Shown here: positions 7,937 through 16,203 of the stretch, one piece after another | How positions within the stretch are numbered: position 1 is the first letter of the stretch | Layout: each line of letters opens with the position of its first letter | Source: Chitinophaga polysaccharea | GTDB lineage: Bacteria; Bacteroidota; Bacteroidia; Chitinophagales; Chitinophagaceae | Reading direction: 5' to 3' | Assembly: GCF_902150045.1 (NCBI RefSeq) | Contig: NZ_CABFVU010000003.1 | Coordinates: forward strand, 1,021,902-1,085,901 | Length of the DNA: 64,000 nt | Notes under the pieces: model-generated | Database searches by the model: none | What the model saw: the letters and a program-made list of their open reading frames with translations, nothing else | What the model was told of the DNA's origin: nothing | Translations under genes and position numbers: made by a program

Positions 7937-9487
7937 ATGAAAAACCTAATGAAGAAAGTACTGTTTTTGCTGCTACTGGTGCACCAGGGATGGGCGCAGC
8001 CGGTAACCCGTACATCCCGGCCCTCTGCCGATAGCCTGTCTGTATACAACCCGCAGCTCCGTCCGCATGAAATGAAACAGGACCTGCAGTTGTTCCTCGA
8101 TATCCGTAAAAAAGCCAACTCGGGCCTGTATCGTTACAGAAGTCCAAAGCAGATCGACAGCATTTACCAATGGGCCTTTAAAGAGATACGCCGGCCTATG
8201 TCTGCCATCTCCTTTTATAAGATCATTTTACAGCTAACCGATTTTGAAGGAAGCTGTCATAACTATACAGAACCGGAAGCCGGTCTTGTTGGCTATTTAA
8301 ACCGGCAACGCGGTTTCTTTCCCTATGCCTTAAAGTACATAGAAGGTAATATCATTTTCAATAGCCCGTCTGCACCAATTCCCGTAGGGTCGCAGGTATT
8401 GGGGATCAATGGCGTTTCCCAAAAGGAGCTGATGACGTCTTTTTACAAATACATCACAACAGATGGTTTTATACAAACACAGAAACTCTCAAACAGCGTA
8501 AATGGAAGTTATGGGCTACGTTACCTGTATGAATATGGCATTAAAGACAGTTTTGCCATCCGCTTCATTCCTCCTGGCACTACTGTTCCACAAACAGTGA
8601 CCGTACCGGCAGTATCGCTGGAAGAGCAAAAAGCTAATTTGAAACAGCGCTATAGCGCGCCGGTCGACAGTGTGATCGATTACAAGCTGCAGCCCAAATA
8701 CAGTTTCAGAATGCTGAATCCCTCCACCGGCTTATTAAATCTCCGGATATTCACCATGGCCACCGGGGCAGATGACCCCGCCTTTGCGGTATATGTAGCG
8801 TTTATTGACAGCGTATTCCAGGCCCTCAGCCATAATAATGTACCCAACCTGATCCTGGACATCCGTAGCAATCCCGGTGGCAGCGACCCTACTTTTGAAC
8901 AACCTATGATGTACCTCACAGATTCCAGCTTTAAGGAAAATACACTGGCATACAGCATCTTTGATAACGGGGTTCCGTATGAACAGTATTTCTGGGGCAT
9001 ATCTACCGCAGTAAGGATGGATTCAGCATCCAAAGCCGAAGGAAAGAAAATGCTGGAGGACCATTTCCCTGCATTGCATAATGGAAGGAATTTACAGAAC
9101 CCGTTTTATAACCCGGTATACTATCCGAAGCAACCGGGATATAAAGGGAAACTGTACCTGCTCATCGATGAAAACGTGGCATCTGCCGCCTCCCACCTGG
9201 CTTCCCTGGTAAAGGCCTACGCCCACAATGTTACCATTGTGGGAGTGGAAACCGTTGGAGGATATTACGGGCACAACGGGCATATGGCTTTAATATATGA
9301 GCTGCCCCACTCAAAAATAAAAACGAAATTCTCTATTGTGTATGTAAACCAGGATGCGCCCGTAAAACCGGATCAGCCGGAAGGCAGGGGCATCATCCCG
9401 GATCATACGGTTTGGCCTACGTTCAACGATTTTATGCAGCAAAAAGACACGCAAATGGAATATGTGCTCCGGCTGATCGGCGGGTAG
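7937..9487 (+). CDS. Secreted S41-family (tail-specific/C-terminal-processing-like) peptidase
   Basis: 516-residue exported serine peptidase. A signal peptide is present (MKKVLFLLLLVHQGWAQ). Family S41 motifs are NLILDIRSNPGGSDP and the nucleophile region LIDENVASAASHLASLVK, followed by GVETVGG and a C-terminal PDHTVWPT. No clear PDZ domain is visible; the N-terminal 250 residues look like the helical/beta domain of Bacteroidota S41 hydrolases. It may be transcribed with the amidase pair (17-bp gap). The substrate is unknown. Confidence 0.88.
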   Translation: MKNLMKKVLFLLLLVHQGWAQPVTRTSRPSADSLSVYNPQLRPHEMKQDLQLFLDIRKKANSGLYRYRSPKQIDSIYQWAFKEIRRPMSAISFYKIILQLTDFEGSCHNYTEPEAGLVGYLNRQRGFFPYALKYIEGNIIFNSPSAPIPVGSQVLGINGVSQKELMTSFYKYITTDGFIQTQKLSNSVNGSYGLRYLYEYGIKDSFAIRFIPPGTTVPQTVTVPAVSLEEQKANLKQRYSAPVDSVIDYKLQPKYSFRMLNPSTGLLNLRIFTMATGADDPAFAVYVAFIDSVFQALSHNNVPNLILDIRSNPGGSDPTFEQPMMYLTDSSFKENTLAYSIFDNGVPYEQYFWGISTAVRMDSASKAEGKKMLEDHFPALHNGRNLQNPFYNPVYYPKQPGYKGKLYLLIDENVASAASHLASLVKAYAHNVTIVGVETVGGYYGHNGHMALIYELPHSKIKTKFSIVYVNQDAPVKPDQPEGRGIIPDHTVWPTFNDFMQQKDTQMEYVLRLIGG

Positions 9488-9492
9488 TACTT

Positions 9493-10023
9493 TTATAACT
9501 TGTTGAGATAATCCATATACGGGGCTACACTATTTTCAATCCACTCCCGGGTACTGTTTAGCTCAATACCATAATAAGCGTATAAAGACCTGTAATCGGC
9601 TCTGATATAATTGAATGTTAATTCAAACGGAGCCGTCAGTTCTTTGAGCGTATATTTATACATCCCTTGCGAGGAATAACCTTCTTCATCTATTCCTGCT
9701 GAAATAACCAAACCTATTTTTTTATCTCCTACCTTGTATCCGCTTTTACTTCCATAAGCCCAACCATAGGTCAGCACCTCATCAAACCACTTTTTCAATA
9801 ACGGCGGGGAACTAAACCAATAGAAGGGAAACTGAAATACAATTTTATCGTATTGCTCTATCAATCGCTGTTCTGCCGGTACATCAATTTTTTCATCGGG
9901 ATAGACCTTATACAACTGATGAATGTGATATTTTTCCGGGTACCTGCTTAATTCCTCCACCCATCTTTTATTGATTACCGAGCTCTCCATATCGGGGTGG
10001 ACAACAATTACCAATGTTTTCAT
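9493..10023 (-). CDS. NAD(P)H-dependent quinone oxidoreductase, flavodoxin-like fold (KefF/MdaB type)
   Basis: FMN/FAD-binding reductase that uses NAD(P)H to reduce quinones by two electrons. It starts LVIVVHPDMESSVINKRW, the typical flavin-phosphate loop. It continues with IVFQFPFYWFSSPPLLKKWFDEVL, a signature of the NQO/KefF/MdaB group. It is divergent from an HxlR regulator 99 bp away, the classic pairing for quinone- or electrophile-responsive control. Confidence 0.92.
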   Translation of the reverse strand: MKTLVIVVHPDMESSVINKRWVEELSRYPEKYHIHQLYKVYPDEKIDVPAEQRLIEQYDKIVFQFPFYWFSSPPLLKKWFDEVLTYGWAYGSKSGYKVGDKKIGLVISAGIDEEGYSSQGMYKYTLKELTAPFELTFNYIRADYRSLYAYYGIELNSTREWIENSVAPYMDYLNKL

Positions 10024-10051
10024 ATCTCCTTGTTTAAACTGAATGATGGCT

Positions 10052-10081
10052 CAAAAGTAAATGGCAAAACACTAATTTTGC
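10052..10081. promoter_or_regulatory. Divergent -7 boxes and short palindrome between quinone reductase and HxlR genes
   Basis: TAATTTTG (plus strand, 10073-10080) and TACTTTTG (minus strand, 10052-10059) both match TAnnTTTG exactly. The plus box overlaps an inverted repeat GCAAAA-N6-TTTTGC at 10064-10081. This fits a shared operator for the HxlR protein, which would then repress both directions. Confidence 0.5.
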
Positions 10082-10122
10082 ATACTGGCAACCCATTGTA
10101 CGGTACTATAAAAAATGTAAGT

Positions 10123-10476
10123 ATGGCAAGAATAAAAGAAACCTCCACTAATTATGCGAACAAGCAGGCTTTAGCGAATGAGTGCCCGGAGGTATACGCT
10201 TCCAACATCATTGGCGGCCAATGGGCATTAGCTATCTGCTGCTACCTGGTAAACGGGAAGCAACGGTTTGGAGAACTGAAAAAATGTTTGCCCAACATCA
10301 CAGAACGAATGCTCACCCTGCAACTGCGAAAACTGGAGGAAAGCAAAGTAGTAAAAAGGACGGTCTATGCCGAAGTGCCGCTTCGTGTTGAGTACGAGCT
10401 AACGCCTATCGGGTATGAATTAAGATCGATTATCCGGGAACTGGGGAAATGGGGAGAGAAGCATAAGGCGCTTTAA
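10123..10476 (+). CDS. HxlR-family transcriptional regulator
   Basis: A 117-residue winged-helix regulator. The HxlR pattern is complete: CPEVYASNIIGGQWALAICC, then FGELKKCLPNITERMLTLQL, then the wing with VPLRVEYELTPIGYEL. I set the start at 10123 (MARIKETST) because upstream in-frame codons run through the promoter region. Members of this family sense electrophiles or redox state through a conserved Cys near the N-terminus, here in NECPEVY. It most likely controls the divergent quinone reductase. Confidence 0.9.
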   Translation: MARIKETSTNYANKQALANECPEVYASNIIGGQWALAICCYLVNGKQRFGELKKCLPNITERMLTLQLRKLEESKVVKRTVYAEVPLRVEYELTPIGYELRSIIRELGKWGEKHKAL

Positions 10477-10565
10477 TTTATTGTCAATCTTCGGGCCTTG
10501 CCACATCCGATAATAATTACACAAAACGCCACTGTATAGTTTGAAATAATCGCCCTACCCTGCTA

Positions 10566-10724
10566 TACCACAGTAATTTACATTTCCCTGATTTTTATAT
10601 GTATATATTTAAAAATAAATTATTTATTGCTGAAATTGATATTACGCCATCAATTATATAAACTTGCATTTTGAAATTATATACATTAATCAACTATAAC
10701 CTACAACAATAATTTACTGTGGTA
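10566..10724. repeat. 11-bp inverted repeat flanking the leader of the MaoC gene
   Basis: TACCACAGTAA at 10566-10576 recurs as its exact complement at 10714-10724, where it covers the GTG start of the MaoC gene. The 137 bp between are very AT-rich. It could be chance or a regulatory pair. Confidence 0.25.
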
Positions 10725-11177
10725 ACTATTAGCAGCTTTGAGGAATACAAATCTTTTGAGGGACAGATATTAGGTGTTTCCAGCTGGCACAGGATCAGCC
10801 AGGAACAGATCAATAAATTTGCCGACGCCACATTGGACCATCAATGGATACACGTAGATCAGGAGCGGGCAAAAAACGAAGGCCCCTTTAAATCAACTAT
10901 TGCACATGGTTATCTGACGCTGGCGCTAATCCCCTACCTGTGGAAACAGATTGCGGATGTAAGAAATGTAAAGATGGAGATCAATTACGGGATCGAAAAC
11001 TTCAAGTTCGGCCAACCCGTATTGGTCGATAACGAGATCCAGTTACAGGCTAAAGTAAAATCAATAACAAACCTCAGAGGAACTGTGAAAGCTGTGATCG
11101 AGGCGGTTTTACAGCTCAAAGACAACCCCAAACCTGTATATACAGGAGACGTTATCTTCCTGTATCATTTCAATTAA
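10719..11177 (+). CDS. MaoC-like (R)-specific hydratase/dehydratase
   Basis: A 152-residue hot-dog-fold protein of the MaoC dehydratase group, which hydrates enoyl-CoA or enoyl thioesters. The catalytic motif is ADATLDHQWIHVDQERA, with the Asp and His of the hydratase-2 signature, followed by FKSTIAHGYLTLALIPYL. GTG at 10719 is the first possible start after an in-frame stop at 10710, so a GTG start is likely. It stands alone between long intergenic spaces. Confidence 0.87.
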   Translation: MVTISSFEEYKSFEGQILGVSSWHRISQEQINKFADATLDHQWIHVDQERAKNEGPFKSTIAHGYLTLALIPYLWKQIADVRNVKMEINYGIENFKFGQPVLVDNEIQLQAKVKSITNLRGTVKAVIEAVLQLKDNPKPVYTGDVIFLYHFN

Positions 11178-11576
11178 CAGCATCAAATTAATATGGTTTA
11201 ACCTGAAAGTTACAGGGGTGTTCACTATTTATTTCCAACGAACCTGTTCAATTCATTGCGGGTTTTAGTCATCTCTGACTATTCATAAATAGGTCCTGCC
11301 TGCAATCAGCGCGTCTGTATTGCCGTACCTCACGGCAACGGACAGGCGGCGCAATGCCCGGCCTTATGATTTTTTTTACCCTGATGGCGGTATCCTTCCG
11401 CAAGGGTGTCTTATTCCTGAGGGATCCTGACCGTTCCATTGACCCGATTACGTGAACTGATACATACCTACAGGATCAACCTGGTAGCAGCATCTGTCAT
11501 ATAGCACCCGTGAAGTACCCGTCGGCGCCCCGCCGGATGAGCACCGCTTGTTCATGCTAATCAATAAATACGTGTT
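11178..11576. other. 399-bp intergenic region with one hairpin
   Basis: No ORF of note. A hairpin lies at 11320-11338 (TTGCCGT, loop ACCTC, ACGGCAA), extended by CTGT/ACAG flanks at 11315-11318 and 11342-11345. It is not followed directly by T residues, so it may be a leader structure or a weak terminator for the MaoC gene. I see no known riboswitch core. Confidence 0.35.
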
Positions 11577-13238
11577 ATGAAAAAACAAACCCTTTCCATG
11601 TTCTGTTGTCTGCTTGTAATGGCCGCCTGCCGGCAGCCACAAACAAACGATCTCGCCGCAATCGACAACAAAAAATTATCCGTAGCCCTGCTGGCCGTAC
11701 CCGACTATGCCACGGTTACCATTACCAACGTTAAAAGTGGCAAATACCTGGAAACAGGTGGCAGCCCTACACTTAATGAGAAGTTTAAAGACAATGCGCA
11801 ACTGCAGCAGTGGCAATTCTCCGGCCCGGCCGGCCAGATGGATAACTGGCAGAAATGGCATATGATCTACAGGACCACTTCCAACGGCGTGAAGTATTAT
11901 CACATCCGGAACCTATACAGTGGTAAGCTGCTGGATGTTCCTTCCGGTTCTGCTACCAGCGGCACTATCCTGCAACAATATGCCGCATTCCCCCTCCCGG
12001 CCGACCAGCAGCTCTGGCGCATGCAGGACCTCGGCAACGGGCAGTACAAGATATACAATAAAGGCAATGGGCTGGCATTAGCGGTACAGGACGGCTCTAC
12101 GGCAAATGGTGCAAAGGTGATCCAGGAAACTGATGTAACCGATACCAGGCAGCAGTGGACCGTTAGCTCCATTGAGGCAGACACCTGGCGCGATGATGAA
12201 GTGGTGCGCTTCTTTCATCGCAACAGCGCCAGCCTCGGTTCCGCTGCATTCGATCAGGGCAATACAATACCGCTGACCTGGAGTGGCAACAACGGTAAAG
12301 TGTTGTGGGTAACACAGGATGCCTGGGACGGCTCCCAGGTGCAATCCAACGGCATGTTCAACTGCGGCGCAGTTCACAGTTACAGCAACTCCGTGCTTAT
12401 CCAGCCTTCGAAAACAAACTGGAACCCCAACGACGCGCCGAATATGACAATCACTACCAGCACTTCCGGCAAGCCAAAGCAGATCTTCAATATTCAACCC
12501 GGTACAGCCTGGACCTGGTCCGGTCCGGGTATCGAAATCGGTGACAAAGTGTATGTGCAATGCGGGGAAGGCAATGACCTTAACGCAACGGGACAGTCGC
12601 TCTACCGGTTAACGCAAAGCACCGGCACACAGTGGGTCTCTGAACGCTTCGTACCAAATGGCTTCGCCGGCACACCTGTGATCAATTATTCCACGGGCAT
12701 GGTGAAGCCGGGCGATGGATATGTATATGCATTCGGCAGCGAAGGCATCAGCTTCAATTATGAAAGCTATATCCACGTTGCACGTTTCCCGGAAAATAAT
12801 CCGCTGCAATGGGAGTATTTTAACGGCAGCAGCTGGACGAACAGCCCCAGCCCCGGCTCAGCGGCGAAGGTAACAACCGGTAAAGGCACCAACAGCATAG
12901 CATACCTCAATGGCAAGTATATTCACATGACGATGGACCAGGGTTTCAACTGCGAAACAATCAGGAACATCTATATCTCTACTTCCAGTTCACCTACCGG
13001 GCCGTTCACTACACCGGTGAAAGTATATACGATCCAGGAATACTTTAAAGGGCAATACGCACGGTACTATACCCCTGTTGTGCATCCGGAGTTCAACAAC
13101 GGCCGGCAGGAGCTGCTGCTGACATACTGCCTCAATTTTTCCGGGTGCAAGTTGGAAAGCTGTGAAGGAGCCTGGCTGGATCCATACTATTACCGCGTGA
13201 AAGGGATCAGGGTACCCTACGCAAAAATCGGGTTGTAA
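11577..13238 (+). CDS. Ricin-type lectin lipoprotein with beta-propeller-like domain (DUF4185/DUF5005-like)
   Basis: A 553-residue lipoprotein. The signal ends in VMAAC (SPII lipobox). Residues ~45-200 form a ricin B-type beta-trefoil with the repeated Q.W pattern (QQWQF, DQQLWRM, RQQWTV), which binds carbohydrate. The remaining ~350 residues look like a propeller-type domain of the DUF4185/DUF5005 group (KVLWVTQDAWDG, FNIQPGTAWTWSGPGIEIG, YTPVVHPEF), probably a surface glycan-binding or glycosidase-like unit. It has its own terminator. The enzymatic activity is not clear. Confidence 0.8.
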   Translation: MKKQTLSMFCCLLVMAACRQPQTNDLAAIDNKKLSVALLAVPDYATVTITNVKSGKYLETGGSPTLNEKFKDNAQLQQWQFSGPAGQMDNWQKWHMIYRTTSNGVKYYHIRNLYSGKLLDVPSGSATSGTILQQYAAFPLPADQQLWRMQDLGNGQYKIYNKGNGLALAVQDGSTANGAKVIQETDVTDTRQQWTVSSIEADTWRDDEVVRFFHRNSASLGSAAFDQGNTIPLTWSGNNGKVLWVTQDAWDGSQVQSNGMFNCGAVHSYSNSVLIQPSKTNWNPNDAPNMTITTSTSGKPKQIFNIQPGTAWTWSGPGIEIGDKVYVQCGEGNDLNATGQSLYRLTQSTGTQWVSERFVPNGFAGTPVINYSTGMVKPGDGYVYAFGSEGISFNYESYIHVARFPENNPLQWEYFNGSSWTNSPSPGSAAKVTTGKGTNSIAYLNGKYIHMTMDQGFNCETIRNIYISTSSSPTGPFTTPVKVYTIQEYFKGQYARYYTPVVHPEFNNGRQELLLTYCLNFSGCKLESCEGAWLDPYYYRVKGIRVPYAKIGL

Positions 13239-13271
13239 GAAGGGCACTAACCTGAATGTATAAACGATTGG

Positions 13272-13293
13272 GGGGGCTCCGGCCTCCTTTTTT
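13272..13293 (+). terminator. Rho-independent terminator
   Basis: 6-bp G:C-rich stem (GGGGGC with GCCTCC, one wobble pair) closed by a TCCG tetraloop and followed by six T, 33 bp after the lectin gene stop. Confidence 0.85.
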
Positions 13294-13336
13294 ATGTCTT
13301 AAATATCTATGACTGATTAAAAAATCAACTTCTGAT

Positions 13337-13584
13337 ATGAATAGTAACTTTGAAACAGGCAGTGAAAAAATAAGTGAAGAAGATATTCAGTCATTTGAAA
13401 AATCATTAAATATACAATTACCGGAAGCTTTCAGGATTGGGGTGGGAATTTATTATGTATCAATTTAAAAATAAATTATATATTTATACTCTATTTAGAT
13501 GAAGGTGCAGGAAGTGCACGTTTTTTAACACGAGGGTTCGATAATCTTATAGAAGCCCTGGAACAATGCGAAGATGAAGAGTAA
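13337..13584 (+). pseudogene. SMI1/KNR4 (SUKH) family relic, internally deleted
   Basis: An ATG at 13337 opens a 43-codon frame containing ISEEDIQSFEKSLNIQLPEA, the classic N-terminal helix and 'LPe' of SMI1/KNR4 proteins. The frame stops at 13468. A different frame then carries the matching C-terminus (SARFLTRGFDNLIEALEQC, ending DEE) to a stop at 13584. The ~100 residues of the core expected between them are missing. Intact members are often immunity proteins against polymorphic toxins. The C-terminal remnant overlaps the start of the next gene by 11 bp, so the ancestral genes were probably translationally coupled. Confidence 0.6.
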
Positions 13585-14143
13585 ATTTATAGCGATATTA
13601 TTATTGTTTGCCTCCGGCAACTGTTTCGCCCAACAAGCTGATAGTATTCGGCAGCAGCAATTCCTGGCACTATTAAAGAAAGCGGCTACTACGCTGAGAA
13701 ATGAAAAGGCAGATGAGAAAAAGCTAAAGAAAGCAGAAGCTACCATGAAGGCGACGCAGGATATTTATTACAAGCGGCGCGACAGCCTTCTGCAAGCCGA
13801 CGATAGTCCCCAGCAGGTGTATAATGCCAATAGCACTGACCTGGGCGCCATTGTAACGGCAGATCTCATGGCAAAAGAAGATACATCAAAGGAACATAAA
13901 AACTACCTTGACGCACTGTTAACCTATAATACCCTTACCATTATTTATATCTTCGGGAAAGAGGCAGATCAGGATACCTATCTGCAGCTGGCAAAGAAAA
14001 TGAACTATGAGGGGAAGGATTATGAACAGTATCTGCAGTCGTTTTCCTATAACAACAAAACGAAAGACGCCTATACGAAGGTGATCAAAAAGTCCCTGCT
14101 GGATTTTGCAAAGGAAGAAGCGAAAAAAAGGTCTGATTATTAA
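13574..14143 (+). CDS. Hypothetical secreted protein
   Basis: 189 residues, unrecognised. A clear SPI signal peptide (MKSKFIAILLLFASGNCFAQ) precedes a strongly helical, Lys/Glu/Gln-rich mature protein with no motif I can name. Its start lies inside the end of the SMI1/KNR4 relic. It ends before a convergent gene across the 14186-14240 hairpins. Confidence 0.7.
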   Translation: MKSKFIAILLLFASGNCFAQQADSIRQQQFLALLKKAATTLRNEKADEKKLKKAEATMKATQDIYYKRRDSLLQADDSPQQVYNANSTDLGAIVTADLMAKEDTSKEHKNYLDALLTYNTLTIIYIFGKEADQDTYLQLAKKMNYEGKDYEQYLQSFSYNNKTKDAYTKVIKKSLLDFAKEEAKKRSDY

Positions 14144-14185
14144 CAGATCTGATTAAAACGGTAACAGCAAAGTAACCCGTCGTTT

Positions 14186-14240
14186 AATGACCGTTATTTC
14201 AGTCAATAATAAATGAAATGACCGAAATAACGGTCATTTC
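14186..14240. terminator. Overlapping alternative hairpins between convergent genes
   Basis: A 15-bp perfect inverted repeat (14186-14200 with 14224-14238) encloses a second perfect 10-bp one (14215-14224 with 14231-14240). They share the right arm and so cannot form together. It sits between convergent genes ending at 14143 and 14253, so bidirectional termination is the likely role. Confidence 0.7.
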
Positions 14241-14252
14241 GTTTACCTCCCT

Positions 14253-15386
14253 TTACTGCTCCATACACCAATCCAATAGTGCCGGGTACAGCTCATCTAT
14301 TTTTTTACGGGGCTGCGCCTTACGCAGCTTTACCAGGCAGTTGGTAAATTCCTGCATTTTTGTAAATCCCCGCTGTTTGCTCATCACGCCATTCACGTCT
14401 GCATAAATTTCCTTCAGGATGGCAGGATCATTCTTATACACATCTTCACAATACAACACAAAAACCCCAAACGTCATATACTCATTGAATACCTTCACCG
14501 GCGTAGGATAATAGGCTGTACCTTCTATAGTGGTATCTACCCACTTACTCCGGTTCTTCAACGCTTCATTGATCCTTTTTTCGAATTGCTCACCTGGCTT
14601 GCGCACATAATTGTGGTCTATTTCGGTGAACATGCCCCTGGTATTAAATGCCTCGGTATATTTTGCAGACCATGCATCATTGTGATCAATGGGTGGCAAT
14701 ATCATCTGTATCAGCTCAAAGCCTTTTTTCTTAAACGACAGCGTATAGTTAAGCCCATTGATCAGGGGTGAACAAAGGATCTGGTAGCTATTGATATGGG
14801 TATTAAAATTAGCTTCCAGCCATTTCCATTGTTTATCGAGGTTGGCGTTTTTCTTATAATCGGAAATGATGCCCTGGTAATAAGCGGCATGCGCTGCATA
14901 AAACGCACGGAAACCTGATTTCCTCGCAAAATCTTCAATACTTGCTTTATAAGTGGTGATGGGATTTATAGTGATCCTGGTACCGGCTACTTCATCGGCT
15001 GGCAGCAGGAAAACATTATTGGGCAACAGCCGGTCCTTATCAAAATAATAGGCGATGGCGTTCCCGGTTAAAAAAACATAATGCAGGGGACTTTCCCGGA
15101 GCAGGGAATCGAAGGTGGCAATAACCGGTTCCTTTTCATAAGCCGCAAATTGCTTCAGCACATCCTGGTAATAAGGCCCCTTTAACTGTACCATGTCATC
15201 GTTCCCCAGGCCTGTTTGGGTGATGGCCACCATAATATGAATCAGTTCCTTTACCTCGTTGATCTCAATCTTTGATTTTCCATCATTTTCCTTTTTAAAA
15301 GCGGCGGAAAAATTCACATCTCCGTCCTGTGCAAATAAAAAAGCAGGGATAATTGCCAGCAGGGCAGCTAAAATTGTTCTTTTCAT
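14253..15386 (-). CDS. Secreted DUF4932-like protein
   Basis: A 377-residue exported protein. The start at 15386 gives a good signal peptide (MKRTILAALLAIIPAFLFAQ); the frame extends upstream but without signal character. The mature protein, with INEVKELIHIMVAITQTGLG and FARKSGFRAFYAAHAAYYQG, resembles the DUF4932 family, some members of which carry an HExxH-type site. I do not see such a motif here, so this copy may be non-catalytic. Function unknown. Confidence 0.65.
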   Translation of the reverse strand: MKRTILAALLAIIPAFLFAQDGDVNFSAAFKKENDGKSKIEINEVKELIHIMVAITQTGLGNDDMVQLKGPYYQDVLKQFAAYEKEPVIATFDSLLRESPLHYVFLTGNAIAYYFDKDRLLPNNVFLLPADEVAGTRITINPITTYKASIEDFARKSGFRAFYAAHAAYYQGIISDYKKNANLDKQWKWLEANFNTHINSYQILCSPLINGLNYTLSFKKKGFELIQMILPPIDHNDAWSAKYTEAFNTRGMFTEIDHNYVRKPGEQFEKRINEALKNRSKWVDTTIEGTAYYPTPVKVFNEYMTFGVFVLYCEDVYKNDPAILKEIYADVNGVMSKQRGFTKMQEFTNCLVKLRKAQPRKKIDELYPALLDWCMEQ

Positions 15387-15670
15387 ATGGGTTATGTCTG
15401 TTCGGTTTTCTGCTACATACGGTTGGCAAGCATCCTGCCTGGCTTTGGAGGCCAATACAGCATGCTTTACAGGCAAACGGGATACCGGCAATTTGCAGGA
15501 TTCAAACTACAGCACCAGGTCAGTAGAACACGGTCCGCAACCGGGACCGCAAAATACAAACAAATCTGAAAATCCTGGATGAACTTAGATTATCAAGTAT
15601 AAAAAATCCAAACCGGCTACCTGGTTGTCTTTCTTATAGTATTGGGACTTAATGTTTTTTCAATCCAGGG

Positions 15671-15687
15671 GCCTCAAAGTTTGAGGC
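15671..15687. repeat. 17-bp palindrome
   Basis: GCCTCAAA-G-TTTGAGGC, perfect 8-bp arms around a single base, in the long non-coding gap upstream of the GH74 gene. It looks like a dimer-binding operator, but no cognate regulator is adjacent. Confidence 0.4.
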
Positions 15688-15786
15688 ATGTAACATTCTT
15701 TGCCCCTATCTGCAACAACTGAGCCCCCTGTTTAAAAAAACATCTCAGTAGATTTACAATATTCCACTAAGAGAAAGATTTCCGTT

Positions 15787-16189
15787 ATGAAAACACGACT
15801 GCTCTCACTAACCTGCAGAGGGCCTTCCCTATGCAAGGCCTTACTGTACGAACCTCCGGCCCTGCCTCCCGAAAAATGGCAGCTCTATTTTTGGAGGCAG
15901 GACGGCCAAATATCATCCATAAAGTAAACCGGGATTCTGTTTGTGCTATACAACAGCATTATGAGAGCTAACGGCTACGGCCATACGTGATTTTTATGAG
16001 CATCTGGATGGAAGGAACAACTACCACATTATTGTTCTTCAAAAAACCAAGCACATCGATGGCGCTGCACCTGAATTGATGAATATATTACCTGAAAACC
16101 CAATAACAAACCGCTTGATGGCTGAGTGCATAGCTCAAACCGGCCTTTTCGGCTTTACCTTATCCGAATTGAATTACTTCAACGCTTAA
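15787..16189 (+). pseudogene. Decayed small gene of unknown family
   Basis: The 75 codons 15965-16189 have no internal stop and read like protein (DGRNNYHIIVLQKTKHIDG, RLMAECIAQTGLFGFTLSEL) but lack a start codon. Immediately upstream, a different frame (open from 15771, in-frame ATG at 15876) reads MAALFLEAGRPNIIHKVNRD and stops at 15969-15971. Adding one base there would join the two into a ~104-residue product. A third frame starting at ATG 15787 also looks partly coding (EKWQLYFWRQDGQISSIK). A hairpin (15864-15898: GCCTCC..AAAAAT with ATTTTTGGAGGC) overlaps the middle. The stop is 14 bp before the GH74 start. I do not recognise the family. Confidence 0.4.
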
Positions 16190-16203
16190 ACAACTCAAAA
16201 CGC

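Noticed and set aside
11315..11345. Riboswitch upstream of the lectin lipoprotein
   Set aside because: Only one simple hairpin with flanks; no conserved riboswitch core or multi-stem layout is visible.
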